A stretch of 64,000 nt of DNA from Strobilurus pachycystidiatus (GCA_019915135.1 JAHLMK010000001.1:3286001-3350000); one strand, 5' to 3'; shown: positions 24,225 through 37,203, counted from the first letter of the stretch. Numbers and translations: made by a program. The notes: generated by a model from the letters alone, not told the origin.

Positions 24225-27177
24225 ATGGACAAGGACAACCGTGACGACTTCACCTTTGCGACGCTGTCCGACTTGAAGATTCCAGTCACCTTTAGAATGT
24301 GCGCTCTTCCAATCAATCAATCATTACTACTTGCTAATCTCAATCCAGAAACCAACTCGAAGGCATTCGACAACCGCATTCGCTGACGGAGCTGCTGGCG
24401 AAGCCAGAGCTGCGTTTTCACGGGATTCAACAGTCGTGAGTGGTCGCTCTCTGTCCGATGCGGCCATAGGTGGTAACCTGGGCTCAAGCACGTTGTCAGA
24501 TCTCTACGTTACATGCCAGCTTGTCGCCGACAACAAGCCTCTCACAATACCGTTCCGAACCTCATTCAAGGCCTTTAAGCACTCGTATACGTGAGCGCTC
24601 AGCCGTTCATTGTCCCCGGGCAGCGACTGAGTCTTGTGCAGGTGGAACGAATGGATAACTCTGCCGATCCGATATTGCGACCTCCCGCTCAACGCCCAGA
24701 TCACCTTTACTGTGTGGGATATCGCTGGTCCACGCTGTGCAGAGCCGGTTGGCGGGTCTACGTTTCGCTTGTTTGGCAAGAAATGGTGGGTGTCCTCCAC
24801 TCTACGGCCGTCACACACTTAACTTGTCAAAACACAGGACCTTGAGGCGCGGCAAGCACCGACTATTGCTTTGGAAAGGCATTGAGGCGGACGGCTCGTC
24901 GGACTCATCGACGCCTAGCAAGCACGGGCCACGAGACGAGATGGGCAGACTCGAAAAGCTCGTCAAGAAATACGAACGCGGCGATCTTCCCAAGTCAGAC
25001 TGGCTAGACAAGATGACTTTTAGGAAGATGGAAGAGGTCCATGCGGCCGAGACACAGAAGTCGGACAACCTCTACCTCTACATCGACCTGCCACGCTTCG
25101 ACTTTCCCGTCATATACAATGAACCGGAGGCCTCTAACCGACAGGCTTCAACATCGACTCTTCCTCTTCCTCCTCCTCCTCAGACACCCGTCACCGCTAC
25201 CTCTTCGCTCACTCAAGACCCTTACCTCTGGAGCGTACTTGATCCCGACGTCGCCCGCGAAAACCCTGTCGAGGACAAGCATCGCCGCCTGGTTCGCAGC
25301 CACCGCAGTGGCCCTTACGATCGCGAGCTCAAACCCAACGCGAAAATTCGCGACAGCATCGGCGAAATCCTGAACTACGCGCCAAGCCAGCCCTTGAACT
25401 CGGAGGAGAAAGACTTGATATGGAAATTCAGATTCTATCTGGCGCGAGACAAGCGCGGCTTGACCAAGTTCCTAAAGTCCGTGACTTGGCGTGATCCGTC
25501 AGAGGTCAAGCAAGCGGTTGAAGAGCTCTTGCCTCAGTGGTCCGAAATTGATATCGACGACGCGTTGGAGTTACTTGGGCCTGGTACGGTGGACTCTCGA
25601 GTCAGAGCGTTTGCTGTGAAGCAATTGAGCAGGGCAGACGATGATGTACGCTTCACCTTCTCAAGCTTTGCTTGGAAGCTTAATGTTGATTTAGGAACTC
25701 TTGCTCTACTTGCTGCAACTTGTTCAGGCGCTGAAGTTTGAGAGTGCTGCCAGTGAGCAGCGGTCCTCACGCTCGGCTACGACTGCGATTTCGTATGATG
25801 ATAGCGGACTGACTGATTTCATGATTGCTCGAGGAGTGAAGAATTCAATCCTGGGCAACAGACTATACTGGTACCTGATGGTCGAGGTTGCACTGGAGGA
25901 CAAGGTCATTGCAAAGATGTACGGCCGCGTTGTGTTCAAGTTTATGAGCAAGGTTCTCGAGGTGAGCTCTATGGACCAATCTAGTATCAAGATGTTTCTG
26001 ATATCGATATAGGCGCCTAACGGCTCCGAGCGGCGTGAGTTGATGCGAAGACAAGGTCAGCTTGTGGAGACACTGGCGAAGCGAGCACGAGAGATACGGA
26101 CGTCGAAGGACCCACGACCGAAGAAGATCGAGAAGCTTCGTTCCATTATCACTGATTCCAAGAACAACCTCCTCACCATGGCACCGCTCCCTCTTCCTCT
26201 GAACGCCCGCATCGAGATCGTCGGCATCATCCCCGAGAAATCATCCGTCTTCAAATCCAATCTCTACCCCTTCCTCCTATACTTCCAATGCTCCGATGGC
26301 TCAGAGTATCCCGTCATCTTCAAGGACGGCGACGATATGAGACAAGACCAGCTTGTGATACAATTGTTCACGCTCATGGATAGGCTTTTGAGGAAGGAGA
26401 ATCTGGATTTGAAGTTGAGCCCATATGATGTGTTGGCGACGGGTGCGCTCCAGGGTATGGCGCAGTTCATCCCGAGCAAGACGATCGCAGCGATTGTGAG
26501 TGAGCACGGGACGTTGCTCAACTATATGCGCGCCAATTATCCGGATGAGGGGAGTGTCGGGACGTCGGGTGTGGAACCAGCGGTCATTGATACGTTTGTG
26601 AAGAGTTGTGGTATGCTCATTCATATATATTGCGAACAACTGACTAACCGCATCGCGATAGCTGGATATTGTGTCGTCACTTACATCCTAGGTGTTGGAG
26701 ATCGCCATCTGGATAATCTTCTAGTTGCGCCTGACGGTCACTTCTTCCATGGTAAGCTCTCACAAATCTCCAACTCACAGATACCCACTCATAGAGCAAC
26801 AAGTTGATTTCGGCTACATCCTAGGACGCGATCCAAAGCCCTTCCCACCCGCCGTCAAGGTGTGCAAAGAAATGGTGGATGGCATGGGCGGCGCCCAATC
26901 GCCGCACTATACGCGTTTCAAGAACTTTTGCTTCACCGCGTTCACGATCCTGCGGAAGAACGCGAACCTCATCCTGAACTTGGTCGCGCTCATGGTGGAC
27001 GCAAACATTCCGGACATCAAGCACCGCGATGTACACGAGCAGCTGCAGGAAAAGTTCAGGCTGGATCTGAGCGAGGAGGAGGCGTTGAAGCATTTCGAGA
27101 CGCTGTTGAATGAGACGTCGTATATTACTGTGGTACTGGATCGGATTCATGACTTGGCACAGTATTGGCGAAGCTAA
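24225..27177 (+). CDS. VPS34: class III phosphatidylinositol 3-kinase Vps34
   Basis: Makes PI3P for endosomal sorting and autophagy together with Vps15 and Atg6/Vps30. It starts [20 protein letters not shown]. Splicing gives a C2 domain with [40 protein letters not shown] and [11 protein letters not shown], then [21 protein letters not shown] helical accessory domain follows ([20 protein letters not shown]). The kinase domain has [20 protein letters not shown] (ATP-binding Lys), the catalytic loop [20 protein letters not shown] and the activation segment [15 protein letters not shown]. The C terminus is [11 protein letters not shown], the membrane-binding helix typical of Vps34. All catalytic motifs are intact. 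About nine short introns are visible. Confidence 0.96.
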
Positions 27178-27403
27178 TGTAGGTGGGGGACTTATTGGAT
27201 AGGAACATCTCATGACAATCTAGCGAAGTCATCTTCAACGTGCATTGTAAAGGGTCATTCTTGCCCGCCTTAGACTCTTTCCGCGCCTTGAGACGACGGT
27301 ACAAGTAAGTGATGTGACTTGCACAACAATCGCATACGTCTAGATTGTACAACATGATATAAGTAACAGTCATACAACAAGATAGATAGGTCTATAGTGT
27401 CCA

Positions 27404-30066
27404 TTACACCTCATTCCGCAAAATGATATCATAACACTCGTAGCAGAAAGCCTCTTTTCCTCTCTGGAAGAAGGAATCCCCGAGCGCTTGCTCACAACTT
27501 TGACACCTAAAGCACCCATTGCACCACTTGCCTCCCAATGCCTCTATCGCGCCTTCCCATTCCCGTATGCGTCGATTGCAGCCTACGCGCTTACAGAGAG
27601 GCATACGCAGACGGACGTGGCATGCTTCGCAGTACGCGTATCCTCTGTGAATGATGTACTCCGCAGAGGCGAGATCTATTCTGCGTAAGCATCTGAAGAT
27701 GTTATTGAAGTATCGCGTACGCACCTTGCCCAGGCTGCAAGAAGGGATCACCGCATTCGGCACAGAAGAAATGTTGCGCATGATACGACTTGGAGCCGCC
27801 CAGTCCCGGTTCGTCCAGACAGATGTACTCCTCGTCGATAATCGGGGTGCAGCAATGCGCACAGGATGGAGCAAATTTCTGGGGTACGATCAACGTTTGC
27901 GTGAGAAGGTTCAAAATGGATCTCCCACCTCGTGATAATCCAAGTGGCAGTACATTCGCCCGTCGCGCTCGTAGCTACTTACATGCTCGAGGTGCTCGCC
28001 GCATACGGTACAGGCGAAACAGTCCGGGTGCCAGCGCAGTGAATCTACACGATGTTCAGTATACTTCAGATTGGAAAGACAGAAAAAAGACGCGTACTTC
28101 GACCGCTGCCACTGCTGACCATCCGTCCAACGATCACCACTCCACAACGAGCGCATGTCAAGCCATTTCCTCTCGACGAGGACGAGGAAGGGGTGGGACG
28201 AGTGTCGAATATTGCAGGAGACGGCGAGGCAGATCTGTGCCTCGGCTGGTTGGACATCCCAACGTTTATTTCAGGAATCGAAACATCAATGGTTGGAACC
28301 GACATATCATCCCCTGGCAGGTTGATAGTGGGCACAGAGTTGTTTTGTGAAATGTTGATTGACGGTATAGACGTCGAGTCAGGCAGACTTATCGTCGGGA
28401 CGTTGATTTGGGGAACACGATTGTCGTCGGGAAAGTTGATTTGGGGAATTGCAGCGGGTGAACGTCCCCTCGTTTGCATGCGAGGAGAGACAGGCGCAGG
28501 AGCGGGATCGTCTAGATCGGGGAGGCGAATGAGAGGTCGGGTCGGTGAAGGTTCACGAATGGTAGCGACATTCGTCTGTGAATGGGAACGAGTGGTCGGT
28601 GGGAATGCGTTCGGACTGGACTGCTGGCGCGGCATAACAGGTCTGCCATGCTGCAAGCCAGGAAACGGACGGGGTTGCGTCACGGTCGGTACGTGGGAAG
28701 GGGGTGGTGGTGTGGGGAATCCGCGTGAGCCCAAGGATCTTTGAATCTGCTCCATTGCCGACGCAGACATCCCCGGCGGGAAGGACGACGTCGGCACAGC
28801 TGGCGGGGAGAAGGAGCCCTGCGACGAAGGTACAGAGGGACGTGTTTGTGCCGGTGAAGGCAGTTGTCGTCGGGGCGATGTATCTCTAGACTGAGGATAC
28901 TGGCCACCTCTTTGTGGTGAAGGATCCCGGCCCAGTGGCGGACGCTGAGAAGATATCTCTCTCTGTCTATTTGGAGAAGCTTCTCTTGATCGCATGGGAC
29001 TTATTTCTCTGGTCCTTCTCGTCGGGCTATTAGGATGAACAGGCGGAGGGGGGTATTCACCGCTGTCGGCTGGCGGCAGACTGAAATGCGATCTCGAGGG
29101 CGAGGCAGGATGAACGGGTGGGCGGGGGAAGATCTGTGGTTGCGCTGCGATTCTGGATGGGGCTGGCTGGGAGTATGAGGCGCCGGCCATGGAAGGCGGT
29201 CTCGGGGATACAGGCGGTTGGGTCGGCTGAGAATAAGAGTGTCCTACCATGGAAGGCGGACGTGGCGGAGGGCGCACAAAGCCATTGGTACCCCCGCCAG
29301 GTCGAGGGAAGCCTCCAGGCGGCGGGCCGTTCGGAAATGATGATGTCGGGGTGAAAGACGATCGTATGGGGGATGCAGACCCGTTCGGGTGTCGGACCGA
29401 CGGATTGGTGGGTGAGGCTGGCGCGTATGTGCTCGACTGAAAGCCATTGCTCTGAGCGGGGCGCATGGTCGGTGGTAACTGCGACTGTCTCAGCTTGTGC
29501 TCCTGCCGCATCCTTTCCTCCTGCTCCTGCTGGTGCTGTCGCTGTAGAATCTGCGTCTGCGGATGGCTCTGTGTGAGAATCTGCGCCTGTGGATGGATCA
29601 CAGAGTATGCTTGTGGATGAGGTTGCTCCTGATTCTGTTCTTCTTCTTGTCGTTGTGGTGGTTGTGGAGCCTGATATTGCACGGGATATGGTGTTTGATG
29701 CTGGTGCTGGGGTTGCTGAGGGGGTGCTGGATAATGAGCGGGCGTCCCCGAATGGGGAAGGGTACTCTGTCGGACGGGCTGTCGGTGATCATACATGGAT
29801 GTGGGCCTTTGCATTCCAGCCACCGACGTCGGGGACCGGTGCATCGACGGTTGCGGCGCGTACGAGCGTCCAGGAGACACCGGTCCTGCCATCGAGATAG
29901 GACGCGGCCGTGGTGATGGCGTACCCATCGATGAGCTTGTTGGCGAGACCAGGGGCGGTGTTGGTAAGGACGCTGCCCACTGCTGCTCTTGGAGACCCAT
30001 GCTCGCAAACTGCATGATCAAGCTTGGCCGGTTTTGAGGCGGATCCGAAGGAAGAGGGCGGGCCAT
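27404..30066 (-). CDS. proline-rich LIM-domain protein (three LIM domains, paxillin-like)
   Basis: The start at 30066 gives MARPLPSDPPQNRPSLIMQF. The N-terminal ~590 residues are Pro/Ser/Gln-rich and disordered, with SH3-type PxxP motifs and Gln-rich tracts near residues 120-200. A periodic segment near 28260-28460 repeats the pattern VPTIN/IPSIN/VPQIN. Three LIM domains close the protein. LIM1 has CARCGVVIVG and LRWHPDCFACTVCGEHL. LIM2 has CAHCCTPIIDEEYI and YHAQHFFCAECGDPFL. LIM3 has CNRRIREWEGAIEALGGKWC and CFRCQSCEQALGDSFF. In fungi such proteins (for example Pxl1 of yeasts) act at sites of polarised growth and septation with Rho GTPases and actin; that role is inferred. Five or so introns sit in the LIM region. 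Confidence 0.85.
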
Positions 30067-30186
30067 TGGGCGACAAAGAAGGATACGACAGTTGAGTGGA
30101 ACTTTGAACTTGAAGTCAAGATTCAAACCAATACGTCACGCGACAAACTCTCGGACCTCGGTCCGGGTCCGACTTCCAGAACCTCC

Positions 30187-30256
30187 TAGGCCTGTGACCG
30201 CCCCTTCACAATTCACATCGACGCTTGCTCATTGTGAAGGGGCGGTCACAGGCCTA
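30187..30256. mobile_element. 70-bp perfect fold-back MITE-like element with 9-bp target duplication
   Basis: Two 26-bp arms (30187-30212 and 30231-30256) are exact reverse complements, starting TAGGCCTGTGACCGCC, around an 18-bp spacer. The element is bracketed by identical 9-bp direct repeats AGAACCTCC (30178-30186 and 30257-30265). A 9-bp target duplication is characteristic of Mutator-like (MULE) elements. It lies about 120 bp upstream of the LIM gene start, so it may sit in that promoter. Confidence 0.7.
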
Positions 30257-30265
30257 AGAACCTCC

Positions 30266-31194
30266 CAGATAGATGATGATACCAAGGCTACATAAGCTAA
30301 AACACACTGACACTACACGGGGACATATATAATACCCGAGGAAAAAGAAAAGGACAAAGGTTAGGCAAAAGGAAATAAACAGCTCAATATTTTCCCTCAA
30401 GAAATAGCTAGTCTTTTATCCGCGCAAAAGGAAAGTCCAAACATATTAGCCCTAGTCAGAGTAGACAAGTAAAGTCAGGTGTAAACCTGTAAGAATAGGG
30501 CTGCTTAATTCTTAGCCGTCACTTCTAGGGCCTAGTTTTTAGAAGATGTTTCCAAACAGGGTTAGAAACAGACCCTTTATAAACGTTAGAGGCAGGTCGG
30601 CTGAGAGGACCGGTGTTTTCAATGTTTATATTATGTAATGGCCTGGCGGGACGACGCGTATTCCCAATGTGGATGGATATGATCGGGCATCTCTTCCATG
30701 ACTACCTACTACAGCGACGAGCTCAAAGAGCTTGATCGTTACCTCAATAGAGATGTCCACGAATATATATTCGAGTATATTCTTATTCATGCACACGAAT
30801 AATCCCCCCTCCAAGGGTCATAATTGTTATTCATGAATATACTCTTAATCTTATTTGTCAACTTAATCTTCACTGCGAATATTTCGCTTTTATTCATGAA
30901 TATTCACGAATATACAAGTATAATCATCTCAATGTCACTCAAAATCACAGTTAAAGTTATTGAATGAACTATAAATCATTCAAACAGCATTTAAATTTAT
31001 CATAAACTTGTCTTCAGTACTGAGAATTCAGTATTGTCAGACACTCATGAATGAGTTGAGGATTATGTGAACTTGAAGGTTCATATTCTATATTCGTCAA
31101 CTTATTCTTATTCACGAATATAATATATTCATCATATTCATATTCATGAATAAGATTAGGAATATATTCATGAATATTCTCCTTTACTCCTTAT
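30266..31194. repeat. AT-rich region with palindromic ATTCATGAAT motifs
   Basis: No gene is seen. From about 30765 the sequence is AT-rich, with the palindrome ATTCATGAAT repeated at 30829, 30892, 31142 and 31166. Close variants such as ATTCACGAAT and GAATATATATTC are interspersed. Short repeated subterminal motifs of this kind often occur inside the ends of hAT transposons, and a hAT transposase relic follows directly, so this is probably its 5' subterminal region. Confidence 0.5.
30554..30570 (+). repeat. 17-bp direct repeat, left copy
   Basis: AAACAGGGTTAGAAACA recurs exactly at 34584-34600, bracketing the hAT relic. Both copies sit beside TTTATAAAC-type sequence. It may mark element ends or an older insertion; the meaning is unresolved. 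Confidence 0.45.
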
Positions 31195-34100
31195 TTGTGG
31201 TCATGTCTATACCTCAAGGCTCTTCCAGAATCCATCCCAGTCAATGACTTCTACACTTTCTTAGACTATGAGCCGTCACAGGAAGACATCGAGGACTACG
31301 GTGCAGCCCAGAGTGTCATCAATAAGCACCTGGAGCCAATCTTTGAAGACCAAAATCACGGACCGATCCAATGCAAAGGTTGCGGTCCATTGTTGCAAGC
31401 TGTCGTACCCATTCTCCGCAAATACATTACCGGCAAACATGGCAAAAACCTCATCTTGACGAAGTGGGTTGATGACTTGACACATGCAGCAAAAATTGCT
31501 ATAGAAGAGGCGGGCGGCAGAGTATGTAATCTCATTGCGTGCAATTTTGAAGTGTTGTACTCAGATCATCACAGCCTCCTTGTGAAGTCCACACTACCCT
31601 CAAAAAGCGGCTCTTTGATGATGAAACACACGCCAAATTGCAAAAAGAGAAAGATCAGGCCACACACGACCACGAGAAGAAAAAGCAGCGCATAAAGCAG
31701 AAGAAGACGGAACAGGAAAAGGTATGAGGTGTTCTTCACTTTCAAAACTGTCTAAAGCGGCTTAGGTTGGCGACGTTCTTGAGGACCTTGTTGATGAACC
31801 ATTGTCGCGTGCTTTGGGACCTCGCGTTGGAAGAGACACGGATGAAGACTTGGACAAGTATACCATTCGATGCCGAAACTCCAAAACCGGTAGCGTTTGG
31901 TGGCGCTGCTCTGGTGAGGGGTGTCGAAAGAATTGGGCAGATCCACGCCAGTCAGGACACGTTCTTCCGCACGTGTCCGAGTGTGACTTTCTATCCGGGA
32001 AGGAACAGGACAACACGCTAGAGAAAAGTAGTGGCAGGTCTCTAGGTACACAAGCTGAGGCTGATACACAGCAGGAAGATGTGACGGAGAAGCCTGACCC
32101 TTTTCACGCATTTAAGAAGGCAGGTGTCAAGAAGGAGCGAATAAGCTTGCAGAAGTTTCAAACTCGGTCCAATCATTACACTCTGCAGTTTATTTGTGAC
32201 ACATGCATCCCGGTAGCTGTTGTCGATAACCCAAGGTTTGAACAGCTCGTCAACCATCTCAACCCTTCCAATGGAATCTTTGTTGCCTCAACTTTTGCGA
32301 CAAACTACATCCCCTTTGAAGCTGCACGTGTAACTGTCCTTGCCTACAAATACCTGGATACTCAGTATTTCCTGTCCATCATGTACGGCGGAGGTACATT
32401 ACAGAAACCACAGTCTGTATATACAGCTCACATCACTGTCACGACTGCACACGGCCGCGTGTCATACTTTATCCATGGCAACGAGGCGTCTGGAGTCTCT
32501 CACACGGGTGAGCACATTTGCGATGTTCTTCTTAAGGTGAGTATAGATGTTACAATATTAGGCGAGACGTTGATCCCCATCTGATAGATCATCCGGCGCG
32601 TAGGGCCTCATAGATTCGCATCCGTTGGGTCTGATAGTACTGGCAATACGAAATCAGCCCGAGAATATGTCAATGCTATCTACCCGACTATCATCATATT
32701 TCTCGATCCGTGTCATCACCTCGCCAACAAGATTAAGGATATATGTAAGCTGGAGTACTTTGTTGAGGTATGTGCATGTCAAATCCGTTTCGAGCATAGT
32801 GTCTGATACGAGCATAGCCAATCAAACAGATGAAAGGCGTCATCAGATATTTCTCAAAGTCGTCGTACGGCTCAACACACATGTCAGCCATCACTCTTGA
32901 TGTCAACAAGGGTCTCGAGAAGGTTGGGAAGACGCGCTTCGGATTGATATACTAGGTCGGGTACTCACTTTTGCGCTGTCTTCCACCAATCAAGGAACTC
33001 TTGGACAGTGGTGTACTCAAGGCAGATGCCAAATCGGTAAGAATGTCATTCAATTCACCCGTTGTAATGTGTACTCATAAAACCTCTCAGCTTTTGCTGT
33101 TCTTGAAGAGTCTTCCCCAATCATCTCAATTCATCATGAGACTCACACAGCTTGTATGCGTTCTAAAGCCTATTGCTCGAGCCATCAAGTGCCTCGAGAG
33201 CCTTGAATCGACGGTGGCTGATGTATGGAAGTTCTATGTTGCTGTCAATACCGTCATCCGTGAATTTTTTACGGAGAACTCTCAGGGTTATTGCGACGAA
33301 CTGCAGAGCAATATTCGGCGTATTGTCAACAGTCGGTGTCTTGAGATGATGAGGACTGATGGCGGACTTGTGTACCTAGCAGGTTTCTTCTTAGATCCCG
33401 GTACGCCTGCAATTGAGTTCTTGTTGGACTGTAACTGACGCTCATTGCTATCGACAGCTCAAGTTGATAGCCCCATTCTACACAAATCACAGACCAACGT
33501 GCTTGAGCAAGGAGCAATTCATATTCGTGGAATCCCAAGCGACTGAACGGATCAAGATCTACGTGATATAATACCTGCATATGCCAAGATTGGTCTCTTC
33601 ATTGTCAAGGTTTTATACCGAGAGATGGAGAATGCTGCTAAAGACGGCCGTACTATTGCGGCTTGCAGTCAGTATGCGAGCAGTACTGCTGCTATTGCGG
33701 CTATCAAGTGTCAGTTTGAGGCATACATTTGACAACATGCGCCCTTTACAGCGCGTTCACCTGACTGGTCACCAATTGAGTATTGGAGACAGATGTCTCG
33801 TAGTCCACACGCTGACGTCCTCGCAGTAAGTGCTTGCGACATATATGCGAGATTCTAGCTTACCCAAATGTCCTAGTTTGTTGGGATCAAGCTTTATTCT
33901 ATGCTCCCAAACTCAATGTCCAAGGAACGTACAGTGTCAACGTTCACGCGTATAAACACCCGGGATTGTGCATCACAGAAGGCAGAGAGTGTTGTTGGCA
34001 TGACAAAAGTCCGCCAACATTACCGACGTGAAATGAATCCTATCAAAGAGACGGTAAGTTTCTTCAGTCTCAAACTCTTGCTTTTGTCTTATGTGCCTTT

Positions 34101-34585
34101 AACAGACAGTCAAGGTCCCGACTTTGAACTGGCAAAGTGTTGGGTCGCTCTTTGCGTCGAAGAAGAGTACCAAGACCTCTTACGATGCGCGTCCGACAAC
34201 GGCAGACATCCTAGATCAACCAACAGCCAAAACCTCATCAGCACAAGATGGCACGGCCTCGGAGCTCTCAAACGGTGCTCAAGCCGGCCTGGATCTCCTT
34301 ACCAAAGATGAAGAGAACGACGATGATGATGTGTGCGCGGTTCAGAGTGAGAACACGACCGGCTTTGAGGTTGATGGTGATGTCGGGGACAAGTTTCAAG
34401 ACGGTTACTTCCGTGACCTTCTCAGTGAAACACCAGTGGGCGGAGGTAGCGCTTCAGCAAAGGATGCAGCATTGGGAGGTAAAGCGGGAAGTAAGCGGAA
34501 AGTCCTGGAACTTGTCGGGCACATACAGGACCTTGAATTTCAGAGCAAGTGTTGTCACTCGGCCATCTCGGCAAAACGTTTATAA
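31195..34585 (+). pseudogene. degenerate hAT-family transposase
   Basis: Successive coding blocks in compatible frames describe a hAT (Ac-like) transposase. There is a BED-type zinc finger (WWRCSGEGCRKNWADP, then HVLPHVSECDFL). A DUF659-like block follows (LQFICDTCIPVAVVDNPRFE). The catalytic core has SVGSDSTGNTKSAREYVNAI and FLDPCHHLANKIKDI. A mid-region follows (KPIARAIKCLESLESTVADV), and the C-terminal hATC dimerisation motif is at about 33900 (LPNSMSKERTVSTF). At least one intron is still recognisable (about 31722-31765). In-frame stops at 32953-32955, near 33543 and near 33730 show it is dead. It encoded a cut-and-paste DNA transposase making 8-bp target duplications. An acidic tail (34124-34585) follows the hATC block. 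Confidence 0.8.
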
Positions 34586-34600
34586 ACAGGGTTAGAAACA
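34584..34600 (+). repeat. 17-bp direct repeat, right copy
   Basis: Exact partner of 30554-30570, about 4.03 kb away, just downstream of the hAT coding relic. Confidence 0.45.
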
Positions 34601-36007
34601 CATGTAGCAACCGAAGAAATTTACAAACCGTTTATAACTATCAAAATATTTGGAAACTTGGCGCTAGTCACTTCAAAAAATATTAGTCATTGCCAGAAAT
34701 ACTGCCCGAGACTGATCAGATCATCTTGGTTGTTGATATACAACAATAACCTCCCACTATGCCTGCCCCAATCATTGCAGACTGTCAACAGCAACTCATC
34801 AACAGTGCTGCAAGGCTGTTTCTTGCTGCAGACCTTAAGGAGGATGCAAAGAATTCATTCTTCAACCTGAATCCCAATTACAATAATGGGTTTAATGATC
34901 CTAGTGATCTCTTGGAGTTGGATGGCTTTGATGATGCAGAAGTGTCAGGACTCAGCATCGAGTCTATTTGTTCATAGTGAGAGTGCACAAGACAACAACT
35001 GGAAGGAGAGCAGTGTAAGAGACAGTATATTGAATTTTGGAGAAAAGACAATGGTTCTTTAAAGAGCTAATTTACTGACTATTGATCTTTTTTTACATTT
35101 CTCAACATTTGACGCTCAATGGCGCAAATGCGCTTCTCTGACTCATTCTTGAGTCATTGCACAAATCATCGCGTCCTCCCGTTTGTGATTAGTTGGAAGT
35201 GCACTCTATTTCGCTCAATCCCACTTTTTTTTTTGGCTGAGCTTCACCACCATATATTATCAGCGGACGGCTGTTGAATTGACAATGAGTGCTGATACAC
35301 ATTGTAAAATCCTATTGCTAGAATCAGGGAACTTTGCAATTTTTGTACAAGTTTATACTGAGAACTTTCTGTTACAGTATAAAAACTATAAAGACACAAG
35401 AAAAAACTATCTTAAAATAAATAAGTCTTTAAAACTTACACGCTTTAGAATGCGGTATGATCAATCAATTATATTCCTTAACTTCAAATATCCATGTTTT
35501 AAATGTTGTATTTTTTGACAAAAAGGTCATTTAATTGTGTTAGTCGTGCAAAGACTTGTGCATATTCTAAATATCACTAAAAAAGATATTTAAGTAAAAA
35601 ATACTCTATACAAGAAAGTCTAAGAAATTTGCAGACACTATTTCAAGTTTAATTGACCAAAAATAGATCAAGGAGAAGATCTCTTTCCCAGAACATAACA
35701 TTCTTAAAATAGTGATTTTTGCTTCGATGCCCTAATTCAAACTTTGATTTGCCGCCGTCAATTATTAAAAATAACTGACAAACAGAGTCGATCATGAATC
35801 TTATATCTTAAACAAACTTCAATGCTGATGTGACGCAGCAGATATTTTATTCAAATAAAAATAATCTTCAATAATTAAAGACAAATACAGTAAACATTTA
35901 AAAACATTAGTAGATTTGCAGAGAAGTTGTCAAAATCTGAAACTTTAGACAAGACCAGAATAAACTTTTGAAAAGTCAAATTAATATTGTAGCGCATTTG
36001 ACATCTA
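34601..36007. other. AT-rich gene-free decayed sequence
   Basis: Strongly AT-rich, especially 35230-36000, with only short frames and no motif. A frame at 34759-34977 is acidic and Asn-rich but unrecognised. The base composition resembles old, mutated transposon sequence. I see no gene. Confidence 0.5.
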
Positions 36008-37203
36008 TAAAAATCTGTGCTTCTGTCATATCCATGCGTCATGACACAGGATCGGACCGGATCTCCAACTTACTCAGCTAGTCACGCGTCTCCTCGTGAC
36101 CCCATTAATCATCCATCCTCGCCAAGTCTTGCCAAGTCCAGCCGGGCCGCTCGGGCCTCCGCACGTGATTATTTACTCAGCATCTCTACCGCCAAACTTG
36201 CCATACCCTTGACCCAGACCATGCTGCACTTTGCCCAGTACATGTGGACTTCCGCTTGTGATCTTACTTATCTCCTTATGCATCTACCTACTCAGTCCAG
36301 TATTTAAGCGCTTGTACTTTACCTATGTTTCCTCAGTTCGAATATCAACTTAGACGCTCCAGTCTAGTCTTCATCTCTTCTTCTTGTCTGAACTCAACTT
36401 GCGGAACTCCGCTCGTTGGCCAAGACTTACATTCTCCAACTCGCGTTGTCCTCACGGACCTTCGAGCTCATCACTTGTCTCTTTCCTCCGGGTTTGCTCT
36501 TCCTTGGCGGACCCCCGGATTCAAGGCTCGACTCAAGGGACCAACCTGCTGAACGCAGGCAGCCCTGGTTCCGGACCACCAACAATCCTCAAGACCGGGC
36601 CCCCTGCAACTCTCACCACAACCGAGGGATAGCCGGACTACCGCTTGACGGGGATCCATAGGGTTGCAGGTGTGGAAACACGTGCCAATACAGAATAGGT
36701 AAACCTTTTACTTTTTCTTTCTTTTAAACACTTCTACGCTTATTCCTTCACAGGCTCGGAGCACCGCTTGTGCTGTGCTTACCGAGAAATCCGGTTTTGG
36801 ACATCCGATTGACTTGGTCTGGGGCACGGTCTTAACAGGACCTTGCATCATAAAGATACCTAAAGATCAAAGTCCTTATCGGACCTCGATCTTTTGGTCT
36901 CAAGGATTGTACCATACCGTCAAGGTGGCGTATATGGCTAAAGGACCAAGTGTTCCGTCTGCAGTTGTTTCGACCAGGGATAGCCAATGAGAATCCAGTA
37001 CTTGTATGACTCAAATGTTCAATGTATCCAATCCTAGAATAGATGCTTACTCAGTAAGAGACTACCAGTAGTATAAAAGGACCCAAAGGACCTATATTTT
37101 GGTAGCTTAGATCCCCCCCAGTAGCCGCTAGTCAGACGCAGCCATTGTAGTGAATCTATCTCAAGTTTTGACTCATTTCTGCAAAGTACTCAAAGACCCC
37201 AAA
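36008..37203 (+). mobile_element. decayed LTR-retroelement sequence
   Basis: No coding domain is visible. There are two promoter-like stretches: TATTTAAG near 36301 followed by a C/T-rich leader, and TATAAAAGG near 37072. A pyrimidine-rich tract lies near 36700-36730. This looks like LTR and leader remnants of the retroelement whose gag lies at 39313. A family B LTR inserted at its right edge (target CCAAA). Boundaries are not determined. Confidence 0.35.

Noticed and set aside
28052..28744. 230-codon plus-strand frame
   Set aside because: Antisense of the LIM gene's proline-rich exon; the LIM frame has the domains and splice sites.
30187..30256. hairpin as a transcription terminator or pre-miRNA
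   Set aside because: Eukaryotic Pol II genes do not use such terminators, and the flanking 9-bp identical repeats point to insertion.
30554..30570. telomeric repeat relic
   Set aside because: Only one GGGTTAG unit is present; no tandem array.
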